NCBI GenBank assembly: GCA_963638105.1
Contig: CAVHPP010000010.1
Span: 5,521 to 69,520, forward strand
DNA: 64,000 nucleotides
Origin: CAG-217 sp963638105
GTDB lineage: Bacteria; Bacillota; Clostridia; Oscillospirales; Acutalibacteraceae
Direction: 5' to 3'
The translations under genes and the position numbers were made by a program. Of this stretch, positions 25,251 through 32,164 are shown piece by piece. Below the pieces are notes generated by a model. It searched no databases. It was not told the DNA's origin and was given only the letters and a program-made list of their open reading frames with translations. Numbering within the stretch: position 1 is the stretch's first letter; each line of letters starts with the position of its first letter.

Positions 25251-25609
25251 TCCGGCCGGAATACTACGGCAAGTACGGCGAGCTGGAGGCTGCCCGGTAC
25301 TTGCAAAAGCAGGGCTACAAGTTATTTGATGTGAACTACCGTTGCCGTTTTGGCGAGATCGACCTGATATGTACCAAGGGGCGTTACCTGGTGTTTGTGG
25401 AGGTCAAAACCCGCAGTGAGGGCGCCATTGCCGACCCGGCAGAATTCGTAGACCAATACAAGCAGGAGCGGATCATTCAAACCGCCAAGCTGTTTTTGGC
25501 CCAAAATCCAACGGAAAAGCAGCCCAGATTTGATGTAATTGAAGTGTTTTTACAAAAGGACGGCACAAAATCCGTAAAACACCTTGAAAATGCCTTTACA
25601 TTGGTATAA
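25247..25609 (+). CDS. yraN: YraN/UPF0102-family endonuclease-like protein
   Basis: 120 residues. The fold is that of Holliday-resolvase-like nucleases: GELEAARYLQKQGYKL, then the catalytic pattern GEIDLI...LVFVEVKTR (E-D-ExK). The biochemical function is not established. The start at 25247 overlaps the rnhB stop; ATG 25235 would give four more residues. Last gene of the rbgA operon. Confidence 0.88.
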   Translation: MIRPEYYGKYGELEAARYLQKQGYKLFDVNYRCRFGEIDLICTKGRYLVFVEVKTRSEGAIADPAEFVDQYKQERIIQTAKLFLAQNPTEKQPRFDVIEVFLQKDGTKSVKHLENAFTLV

Positions 25610-25662
25610 AATATTCTGCAAGAAAAACGAAATCACAACCCCCAACGAATAGGAGAGCGTGT

Positions 25663-27159
25663 ATGCTATATACTTCAACAAGAAACAACAAGATCCGTGT
25701 AACCGCAGCCCAGGCCATTGCCCAGGGGATCAGCGAGGAGGGCGGCCTGTTTGTGCCGGTGGAACTGCCTCACTTCTCTATGGATACGGTACGGGAGATG
25801 ATGGAGATGTCCTACATTGACCGGGCCAAGACCGTGCTGCGCACCTTCCTGACGGACTTTTCCGATGAGGAGCTGAATGACTGCGTAGAGGGCGCTTACC
25901 GGGCAGATAAGTTTTCCAGCCCCGCTGTGGCACCTACGGTGAATATCGGCGGCAAGGAAAACATCTTAGAGCTGTGGCACGGTCCCACCTGCGCCTTTAA
26001 GGATATGGCGCTCCAGCTGCTGCCCTACCTGATGACCGTATCTGCCAAAAAGACTGCCGAGGGCAAGACCATTGTGATCCTGGTGGCCACCTCCGGTGAT
26101 ACCGGCAAGGCGGCGTTAGAGGGCTTTAAGGATGTTGACAAGACCAAGATTCTGGTGTTTTACCCGGTGGACGGCGTGTCGCCTATGCAGAAGCTGCAAA
26201 TGACCACCCAGGAGGGTGAGAATGTGGCAGTTTGCGCCATTCACGGCAATTTTGACGACGCCCAGAGCGCCGTTAAGTCCATTTTTACCAATGACGAAAT
26301 CAAGGCGGAGCTGGCAAAGAAGAATATGATGTTCTCTTCTGCCAATTCGATTAACTGGGGCCGTCTGGTGCCGCAGATCGTCTATTACTTCTCCGCGTAT
26401 GCGGACCTGTGCAAAATGGGTCAGCTGCAAGTAGGCGAGCCCATGAATGTGGTGGTGCCCACCGGCAACTTCGGCAACATTTTGGCCGGGTATTACGCCA
26501 AGCACATGGGCCTGCCTATTCAGACCATGGTTTGCGCCTCCAATACCAACAATGTACTGACAGATTTCCTGAAAACCGGCACCTATGACCGGAACCGGGA
26601 CTTTTACGCCACCACCTCTCCCTCTATGGATATTCTCATTAGCTCCAACCTGGAGCGGCTGCTGTACCACATGAGCGGCGAGAGCGACGCTGCCGTGCGC
26701 GGCTGGATGACCCAACTGGCGGAGAACGGCAAATACACGGTAGAGCCGGAAGTGATGGCAAAGATCCAAAAGGAGTTTGCCGCCGGTTACTGTGATGAGG
26801 CCGCTGTGGCGGATACCATTCACAAGACCTATACCGATCAGAACTACCTGTGCGACACCCACACCGCCGTGGCTGTAAAGGTGTACCGGGACTATGTAGC
26901 CCAGACCGGCGACGATTTGCCTACGGTGATCGACTCCACCGCCTCTCCCTATAAGTTCTCCAAGAGCGTGCTCACCGCCGTGCTGGAGGGCAATACCCCG
27001 CAGTTGGATGAGTTCGATATGGTAGAGGAACTGCACCGGGTTACCGGCGCTGCCGTACCCAAGCCCCTGGCGGCGCTGAAGGACAAGACCGTGCGCTTTA
27101 CCCAGGTGTGCGACCGGGAGAATATGAGCCAAATGGTCTTTCAGCTGCTGAACCTGTAA
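25663..27159 (+). CDS. thrC: Threonine synthase
   Basis: PLP enzyme making threonine from O-phosphohomoserine. 498 residues, the long class with N-terminal YTSTRNNKIRVTAAQAI and EEGGLFVP. The PLP lysine is K113 in GPTCAFKDMALQLLPYL, and the phosphate-binding loop is seen in VATSGDTGKAALEGF. VPTGNFGNILAGYYAKHMG and the C-terminal ESTASPYKF-like segment (DSTASPYKFSKSVL) also fit. It is preceded by TAGGAGAG. No hom or thrB is next to it. The hairpin at 27175 directly after the stop may end transcription. Confidence 0.96.
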   Translation: MLYTSTRNNKIRVTAAQAIAQGISEEGGLFVPVELPHFSMDTVREMMEMSYIDRAKTVLRTFLTDFSDEELNDCVEGAYRADKFSSPAVAPTVNIGGKENILELWHGPTCAFKDMALQLLPYLMTVSAKKTAEGKTIVILVATSGDTGKAALEGFKDVDKTKILVFYPVDGVSPMQKLQMTTQEGENVAVCAIHGNFDDAQSAVKSIFTNDEIKAELAKKNMMFSSANSINWGRLVPQIVYYFSAYADLCKMGQLQVGEPMNVVVPTGNFGNILAGYYAKHMGLPIQTMVCASNTNNVLTDFLKTGTYDRNRDFYATTSPSMDILISSNLERLLYHMSGESDAAVRGWMTQLAENGKYTVEPEVMAKIQKEFAAGYCDEAAVADTIHKTYTDQNYLCDTHTAVAVKVYRDYVAQTGDDLPTVIDSTASPYKFSKSVLTAVLEGNTPQLDEFDMVEELHRVTGAAVPKPLAALKDKTVRFTQVCDRENMSQMVFQLLNL

Positions 27160-27174
27160 CAGAAGAAAAAGATA

Positions 27175-27199
27175 GCAGGATATCATGCGATACCCTGCC
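27175..27199. repeat. 25-base palindrome, left copy
   Basis: GCAGG-ATATC-ATGC-GATAC-CCTGC-type hairpin. It matches the copy at 27479 at 24 of 25 positions (C for T at the 19th base). No T-run follows this copy. Confidence 0.8.
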
Positions 27200-27257
27200 T
27201 CAGACTGTCGATAAAGTGGCTAAATCGCGCCATGCTGTAAAATTCAAATAGAATATT

Positions 27258-27283
27258 TGTAGGGCAGGGGCTTGCTCCTGCCG
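27258..27283 (+). repeat. Palindromic repeat, TGTAGGG family, copy 3
   Basis: TGTA plus GGGCAGGGG / CTCCTGCC stem with a CTTG loop and a final G. It has the same leader and design as the copies at 14721 and 14787 but a different stem sequence. Confidence 0.65.
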
Positions 27284-27312
27284 AAGGTGTTCTATATTGT
27301 CTGCTGTTTTGA

Positions 27313-27346
27313 AAAAGTGGCTTGAACATCGAGTTCAAGCCACTTT
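27313..27346. repeat. Perfect 15-base inverted repeat
   Basis: AAAAGTGGCTTGAAC and GTTCAAGCCACTTTT flank a 5-base ATCGA loop. The end in TTTT makes it terminator-like in both directions. Confidence 0.8.
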
Positions 27347-27435
27347 TGGCGCTTTTCGTTTTTTGCTCAGGGGCGGTACTGTTGTACAGCACCCATTCGC
27401 AAAATACGAAATTTATCTCACTTTCTCGATGTCTG

Positions 27436-27477
27436 CCAGCGTGTAGAAATTTATACTTAGCTTCTTCTACACGCTGG
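27436..27477. repeat. 13-base inverted repeat with 16-base loop
   Basis: CCAGCGTGTAGAA and TTCTACACGCTGG pair perfectly around an AT-rich loop, directly left of the second 25-base palindrome. Confidence 0.8.
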
Positions 27478-27478
27478 G

Positions 27479-27510
27479 GCAGGATATCATGCGATATCCT
27501 GCCTTTTTCG
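27479..27510. terminator. 25-base palindrome, right copy, with T-run
   Basis: GGCAGGATATC-ATGC-GATATCCTGCC, then CTTTTTCG: a strong terminator on the plus strand. It lies directly at the 3' end of the minus-strand DUF1540 gene. Confidence 0.82.
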
Positions 27511-27515
27511 TCTTT

Positions 27516-27683
27516 TTACTTGCAAGAACAGCCGTCGCAGCACTGGAAGGTCTCGCACGCGGTGTCCGTAGAGGTTTTTGCGTTTTGCGTGCCCACCTGA
27601 ATATGACCGGCGGTGCAGCAGTCGGAGCCATCGTGGTACTTGCAGTTCTTGACTTCACAGGAAATGCCTTTGATCTCGTCCAT
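27516..27683 (-). CDS. DUF1540-family cysteine-rich small protein
   Basis: 55 residues with nine cysteines (C9, C14, C22, C23, C43, C48, C49, C52, C54), beginning MDEIKGISCEVKNCKYHDG and ending CDGCSCK. The C-x4-C-x3-H pattern and spacing match DUF1540, a family seen widely in Clostridia and thought to bind metal, without a known role. A GGGAGTG site lies 6 bases before the ATG. The frame continues upstream on the minus strand, but that part overlaps the phosphoesterase gene and lacks support. Single gene, divergent from the phosphoesterase. Confidence 0.85.
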   Translation of the reverse strand: MDEIKGISCEVKNCKYHDGSDCCTAGHIQVGTQNAKTSTDTACETFQCCDGCSCK

Positions 27684-27749
27684 TTTTTTCACTCCCTTCC
27701 CGCATAGTTTGTGCAGGTGCGGGTATTTTATACGGAAAAGAGGTGCCTT

Positions 27750-28436
27750 ATGGCGCTGTATGCCATTGCAGATACCCATTTGTCCTTTGGCACGGACAAG
27801 CCCATGGACAGCTTTCCCGGCTGGAGCGATTATACCGCTCGCTTGGCGGCCAATTGGCGCCATTTGGTGGAGCCGCAGGATACGGTGGTGATCGCCGGGG
27901 ACATTAGCTGGGCCATGAAATTCTCGGAATGTACGGCTGATTTTGCCTTTTTGAACGATCTGCCCGGGCAAAAAATCTTGCTCAAGGGCAATCACGACTA
28001 TTGGTGGAACACCAAACGCAAAATGGACCTGTATTTGCAGGAAAATCATTTTGATACTTTACAGATTTTGCATAATCAGGCGATCCCTTACGGCGATGTG
28101 GCCCTGTGCGGCAGCCGGGGTTGGTTCTTTGAGGACGCACCGGAGGCCCAGGACGAGAAAGTGCTGGCCAGGGAAGTAGGGCGTATTCGTATGTCGTTGG
28201 AGGCGGCAGGGGACAGAGAAAAGATCGTTTTTCTCCATTATCCGCCGGTGACTACCGGGAATGCCTGCGCGCCGATCGTAGAACTGTTGCGGCAGTACGG
28301 CGTGCAAAAGTGCTATTACGGCCATCTGCACGGTGCAGCCGCCCGGTTTGCTTTTGAGGGGGCGTATCAGGGCATTGATTTTCGCCTGATCTCTGCCGAC
28401 CGTCTGGCGTTTACCCCCTTATTTATCTGCAAATGA
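27750..28436 (+). CDS. Calcineurin-like metallophosphoesterase
   Basis: 228 residues. The binuclear metal motifs are all visible: DTH (D8, H10), GDISW, GNHDYWW, a histidine in FLHYPP, and GHLHG. Such proteins hydrolyse phosphate esters of unknown type; this subfamily (YkuE/YvnB-like size) is cytoplasmic, with no signal peptide. The ATG at 27750 has AGAGGTG upstream; an earlier in-frame start lacks family similarity. Confidence 0.87.
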   Translation: MALYAIADTHLSFGTDKPMDSFPGWSDYTARLAANWRHLVEPQDTVVIAGDISWAMKFSECTADFAFLNDLPGQKILLKGNHDYWWNTKRKMDLYLQENHFDTLQILHNQAIPYGDVALCGSRGWFFEDAPEAQDEKVLAREVGRIRMSLEAAGDREKIVFLHYPPVTTGNACAPIVELLRQYGVQKCYYGHLHGAAARFAFEGAYQGIDFRLISADRLAFTPLFICK

Positions 28437-28466
28437 GCAGAAAAGCCAAATAATATAAATACTTGC

Positions 28467-28495
28467 TTGAAATTAAGAAATAGATATGTTATAAT
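28467..28495 (+). promoter_or_regulatory. Sigma-A promoter for tig
   Basis: TTGAAA (28467-28472), 17-base spacer, TATAAT (28490-28495), in AT-rich DNA 44 bases before the ATG. Confidence 0.75.
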
Positions 28496-28538
28496 GCCAA
28501 ATCGGTGATATTAGATAAATTTTGAGGAGGTCAAAGCA

Positions 28539-29969
28539 ATGGCACTGAAATCATCCAATAAAGTGGACACCAATGTTTATGAAATCGAGGTTACCGTTGC
28601 CCCTGAGGAATTTACTCAGGCTTGCAAGGACGCATATTTGAAGCGCAGAAAATCTATCCAACTGCCCGGCTTCAGAAAGGGCAAGGCTACCCAGGGTATG
28701 ATCGAAAAGCTCTACGGTGAGGGCTTCTTCTATGAGGACGCGTTGGAGATCGTGTATCCCGCAGTTGTTACGGCTGCCATTGAGGAGGCCGGTCTGCGCA
28801 CGGTGGACTCTCCCTCCGAGCTGGATGTTAAGACCATCAGCAAGTCCGAGGGCGTGGATATGACCATGAAGGTCACTGTGTACCCGGAGGTCAAGCTGGG
28901 CGAGTATAAGGGCCTGGAGGCTGTGCAGCTGCCCACAGAGGCAGATGATGAGGATGTGGCCAACGAGCTGACCAATATGCTGGACAGAAACAGCCGTCTG
29001 GTGACTGTTGAGGACCGTGCTGCCGAGATGGGCGACACCGCAGAGATCGACTTTGAGGGCTTTGTGGACGGTGTTGCATTTGACGGCGGCAAGGGCGAGA
29101 ATTATCCTCTGGAGCTGGGCTCCGGTTCCTTTATCCCCGGCTTTGAGGAGCAGGTGGCCGGTCACAAGACCGAGGAAGCGTTTGATGTAAATGTGACTTT
29201 CCCGGAGGAGTACCAGGCAGAGAACCTGGCCGGTAAAGACGCTGTGTTTAAGGTAAAGATCCACGAGATCAAGACCAAGGAAGTACCGGCACTGGACGAC
29301 GAGTTTGCCAAGGACGTGTCCGAGTTTGACACCCTGGACGAACTGAAGGCCGACCTGAAGAAGCAGCTCAGCGAGAAAAAGGCGGAGGACGCCCGCCGCG
29401 ACCTGGAAAACCAGCTGCTGGAGCAGGCCATCGACGGTATGGAAGCGGAGATCCCGGAAGTGATGTTTACCAAGCGTGCCGACGAGATGATCAACGACTA
29501 TGCTTACCGTCTGCAGGCTCAGGGCATTGACTTGCAGACCTACTTGCAGTATATGGGTCAGGATATGGACGCATTCCGCGCTACCTTTAAGGACGGCGCC
29601 GAGAAGCAAGTCAAGGCTTCTTTGGTACTGGAAGCCATCGTGGCTGCTGAGAAACTGGAAGCCACAGAGGACGAGATCAACGCCGAGATCGACAAGCTGG
29701 CCCAGCAGTACGGTATGGAAGCGGAGCAGATCAAGAAGGCTGTACCGGCTGACCAGATCGCTGCCGATGTAACCACGAAGAAGGCACTGGATCTGATCGT
29801 GGACAGCGCCAAGCTGGTAGAGAAGAAAGCGGAAAAGAAGGCCGCCAAGAAGTCCACTGCCAAGAAGGCAGACGACAAAAAGGCAGAGAAAAAGCCCGCA
29901 GCCAAAAAGACTGCCGCTAAGAAGCCCGCAGCCAAAAAAACCGCTAAGAAAGAGGAAGACGCCGAGTAA
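28539..29969 (+). CDS. tig: Trigger factor with lysine/alanine-rich C-terminal tail
   Basis: Ribosome-bound chaperone and prolyl isomerase. The ribosome-binding signature is LPGFRKGKATQGMI near residue 44. The FKBP-like PPIase domain (about 150-240) has GDTAEIDFEGFVDG and ELGSGSFIPGFEEQ. The alpha-helical chaperone domain then runs to about 425. The last 49 residues or so are an added tail of K, A, P and E with repeated PAAKKTA/AAKK units, similar in character to histone H1 tails and unlike ordinary trigger factors. GAGGAGGTC precedes the ATG. The gene leads the quality-control block with clpP, clpX and lon, a typical Firmicute order. Confidence 0.95.
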   Translation: MALKSSNKVDTNVYEIEVTVAPEEFTQACKDAYLKRRKSIQLPGFRKGKATQGMIEKLYGEGFFYEDALEIVYPAVVTAAIEEAGLRTVDSPSELDVKTISKSEGVDMTMKVTVYPEVKLGEYKGLEAVQLPTEADDEDVANELTNMLDRNSRLVTVEDRAAEMGDTAEIDFEGFVDGVAFDGGKGENYPLELGSGSFIPGFEEQVAGHKTEEAFDVNVTFPEEYQAENLAGKDAVFKVKIHEIKTKEVPALDDEFAKDVSEFDTLDELKADLKKQLSEKKAEDARRDLENQLLEQAIDGMEAEIPEVMFTKRADEMINDYAYRLQAQGIDLQTYLQYMGQDMDAFRATFKDGAEKQVKASLVLEAIVAAEKLEATEDEINAEIDKLAQQYGMEAEQIKKAVPADQIAADVTTKKALDLIVDSAKLVEKKAEKKAAKKSTAKKADDKKAEKKPAAKKTAAKKPAAKKTAKKEEDAE

Positions 29970-29996
29970 TTCTGCGCATCCCTTTGAATGAATAAG

Positions 29997-30031
29997 CAAA
30001 ACACGGTCTATATTATAACAGACCGTGTTTC
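29997..30031 (+). terminator. Hairpin after tig
   Basis: AAACACGGTCT pairs with AGACCGTGTTT around a 10-base AT loop. There is only a short T-run, so termination may be partial and some transcripts may continue into clpP. Confidence 0.7.
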
Positions 30032-30062
30032 CGCATAGACTGAGTTTAAGGAAAGTGATTTT

Positions 30063-30672
30063 ATGGCTTTAGTCCCTTATGTTGTAGAGCAGACCGGCGC
30101 CGGCGAGCGCTCCATGGATATTTATTCCCGCCTGCTCAGCGACCGCATTATCGTGCTCTCTGACCAGGTGAACGACACCACCGCTTCTTTGGTGGTGGCC
30201 CAGCTGCTGTTTTTGGAGAGCCAGGACAGTGAGAAAGACATCAGCCTGTATATCAACAGCCCCGGTGGCTCCGTAACTGCCGGTCTGGCGATTTACGACA
30301 CTATGAATTATATCAAGTGCGATGTGTCCACCATCTGCGTGGGTATGGCCGCCAGTATGGGTGCGTTCTTGCTTTCCAGCGGCGCCAAGGGCAAGCGCAT
30401 TGCACTGCCCAACAGNNNNNNNNNNGCCCAACAGTGAAATTCTCATTCACCAGCCTTTGATCGGCGGCAACGGCCTGACCGGTCAGGCGACGGATATTGA
30501 GATCGCTACCAAGAACCTGCTGCGCACCAAGGAGCGGCTCAATGAAATTCTTGCCAAGAATACCGGCAAGAGCTATGAGCAGATTGTGCAGGATACAGAC
30601 CGAGACAACAGCATGACCGCACAGGAAGCGCTGGAATACGGCCTGGTGGATAAAGTGATCGACAAAAGATAA
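30063..30672 (+). CDS. clpP: ATP-dependent Clp protease proteolytic subunit, interrupted by an assembly gap
   Basis: Serine protease that forms the 14-mer ClpP chamber and works with ClpX. The catalytic S98 is in GMAASMG, and the histidine is in ILIHQP. Ten N at 30416-30425 interrupt the sequence. The nine bases before the gap (GCCCAACAG) are repeated directly after it. If the ten N and one copy are removed, the frame becomes continuous through IALPNSEILIHQP, the normal ClpP sequence, giving 196 residues with H123 in the expected place. So the real gene is almost certainly intact, and the break is an assembly artefact. AAGGAAAG serves as ribosome site. Confidence 0.95.
30416..30425. other. 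Assembly gap (ten N) inside clpP, probably false
   Basis: Both flanks carry the same nine bases, as expected when two contig ends overlap and a scaffolder places a minimum-length gap between them. Confidence 0.93.
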
Positions 30673-30683
30673 TTTGTGAAAAC

Positions 30684-30712
30684 GGACGGATGGCAGCATC
30701 CGTCCTGTCTTT
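30684..30712 (+). terminator. Hairpin between clpP and clpX
   Basis: GGACGGATG pairs perfectly with CATCCGTCC over GCAG, followed by a T-rich stretch. It could end or attenuate transcription before clpX. Confidence 0.75.
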
Positions 30713-30738
30713 CTATTTTGGATTTGGAGTGTGCATAC

Positions 30739-32025
30739 ATGGCACGAGATGACAATTACAATCGTATGACCCGGTGCTCCTTCTGCGGCAAGTCAGAGGC
30801 AATGGTTCACAAGCTGATCGAGGGTCCGGGCGTATTTATCTGTGACGAGTGTATTCGTCTTTGCAACGACTTGATCCAGAGCACCGAGCTGGTGGACGCC
30901 CCCGGTAAGCAGGGGGAGGACGGCGATATGGTGCTGCCCAAGCCGGCAGAGATCAAGGCTCAGTTGGACGCCTATGTGATCGGTCAGGACGAGGCAAAAA
31001 AGGCGCTGTCCGTTGCGGTATATAACCACTATAAGCGTATTTTTAGCACCCAAAAGGACGATGTGGAGCTGCAAAAGAGCAATATCTTACTGATGGGTCC
31101 CACCGGCGTGGGTAAGACCATGCTGGCTCAGACTTTGGCAAAGATCCTGAATGTGCCCTTTGCCATTGCGGACGCCACCACCCTGACCGAGGCCGGGTAT
31201 GTAGGCGAGGACGTGGAAAACATTTTGCTGCGCTTGATCCAAGCGGCGGACTTTGATGTGGAACGCGCCGAGCGGGGCATTATCTATGTGGACGAGATTG
31301 ACAAAATCAGCCGCAAGAGTGAGAACCGCTCCATTACCCGCGATGTAAGCGGCGAGGGCGTGCAGCAGGCACTGCTGAAGATTTTGGAGGGTACGGTGTC
31401 CAATGTACCCCCGGGCGGCGGGCGCAAGCACCCCCAGCAGGAGTTTATTCAGATTGATACCACCAACATTCTCTTTATCTGCGGCGGTGCCTTTGACGGT
31501 ATTGAGAAGATCATTGAGAAGCGGATCGGCGGCAAGTCTATGGGCTTTGGCGCGGATATTCAAGCGGAAGATGTGGACGAAAACCGCGTGATGGAGCGGG
31601 TAGAGCAGCACGATCTGGTGAAGTATGGGCTGATTCCGGAACTGATTGGGCGTATTCCCGTGATCGCCGTGCTGGAGAATTTGGATAAACCGGCATTGAT
31701 CCGCATTATGACGGAGCCGAAGAATTCCATCGTGAAGCAGTATACCCGGATGTTCCAAATGGACGGGGTGCAGCTGGAGTTCCAGCCGGAGGCGCTGGCG
31801 GCTATGGCGGATGTGACCCTGGAGCGCAAAACCGGCGCCCGCGGTCTGCGCAGCGTGTTTGAGGCGACCTTAAAGGAACTGATGTTCCAGATCCCCAGCG
31901 ACAGCACGGTGGAGAAGGTGACCATCACCCCGGAGACGGTGTGCAGCGGTGCAGAACCGATCATTTTGCGCAACCCCAAGAAGGAGAGCCACGACCTGAC
32001 GGCCGGTGCTCTAAAGAACGCATAA
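30739..32025 (+). CDS. clpX: ATP-dependent Clp protease ATP-binding subunit ClpX
   Basis: AAA+ unfoldase that feeds substrates to ClpP. 428 residues from MARDDNYNRMTRCSFCGK. The N-terminal zinc domain has C13, C16, C35 and C38. Walker A is GPTGVGKT, Walker B IIYVDEIDKI, and the pore loop GYVGED is present, along with the RKHPQQEF and IPVIAVL/ARGLRS sensor regions. The upstream extension of the frame lies within the clpP-clpX hairpin and is not likely translated. It stands between clpP and lon and ends in a strong terminator. Confidence 0.96.
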   Translation: MARDDNYNRMTRCSFCGKSEAMVHKLIEGPGVFICDECIRLCNDLIQSTELVDAPGKQGEDGDMVLPKPAEIKAQLDAYVIGQDEAKKALSVAVYNHYKRIFSTQKDDVELQKSNILLMGPTGVGKTMLAQTLAKILNVPFAIADATTLTEAGYVGEDVENILLRLIQAADFDVERAERGIIYVDEIDKISRKSENRSITRDVSGEGVQQALLKILEGTVSNVPPGGGRKHPQQEFIQIDTTNILFICGGAFDGIEKIIEKRIGGKSMGFGADIQAEDVDENRVMERVEQHDLVKYGLIPELIGRIPVIAVLENLDKPALIRIMTEPKNSIVKQYTRMFQMDGVQLEFQPEALAAMADVTLERKTGARGLRSVFEATLKELMFQIPSDSTVEKVTITPETVCSGAEPIILRNPKKESHDLTAGALKNA

Positions 32026-32031
32026 GCAAAG

Positions 32032-32067
32032 GAGTGCAGTGCGCAGCAGCGTATTGCGCTCTTTTTT
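32032..32067 (+). terminator. Rho-independent terminator after clpX
   Basis: Thirteen-base stem GAGTGCAGTGCGC / GCGTATTGCGCTC (some G-T pairs), loop AGCA, then TTTTTT. Confidence 0.9.
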
Positions 32068-32077
32068 CCTTTACAGG

Positions 32078-32106
32078 TTGCCTTTTTATATATTTTATTA
32101 TATAAT
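32078..32106 (+). promoter_or_regulatory. Sigma-A promoter for lon-engB
   Basis: TTGCCT (32078-32083), 17-base spacer, TATAAT (32101-32106). No inverted heat-shock operator (CIRCE) was seen between it and the start. Confidence 0.8.
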
Positions 32107-32164
32107 ACTGCGTAGCGATTTTTTTCTGCTGATGATTTTTTGTATTTAGAAGTAGGTTTTATAG

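Larger units (their letters stand above)
27160..27515. other. Gene-free, hairpin-dense stretch downstream of thrC
   Basis: 356 bases without a believable gene. It contains at least six inverted repeats in a row: 27175-27199, 27261-27283, 27313-27346, about 27374-27392, 27436-27477 and 27479-27503. The first and last are near-identical 25-base palindromes in direct orientation. It may be a decayed small element, a duplicated terminator or a structured RNA. Confidence 0.7.

Noticed and set aside
27160..27515. CRISPR array
   Set aside because: The repeats are inverted hairpins of different sequence and only two copies of one palindrome exist; there are no regular spacers or cas genes. No array was seen elsewhere in the window.
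27322..27600. Small plus-strand frame in the hairpin-rich stretch
   Set aside because: It crosses several hairpins and the DUF1540 gene on the other strand; no ribosome site or family was seen.
28551..29999. Long open frame on the minus strand opposite tig
   Set aside because: It mirrors the codon pattern of the trigger factor gene, has biased leucine/histidine composition and no family match. The same holds for long antisense frames opposite VanW, RNase J, lacZ and aconitase.
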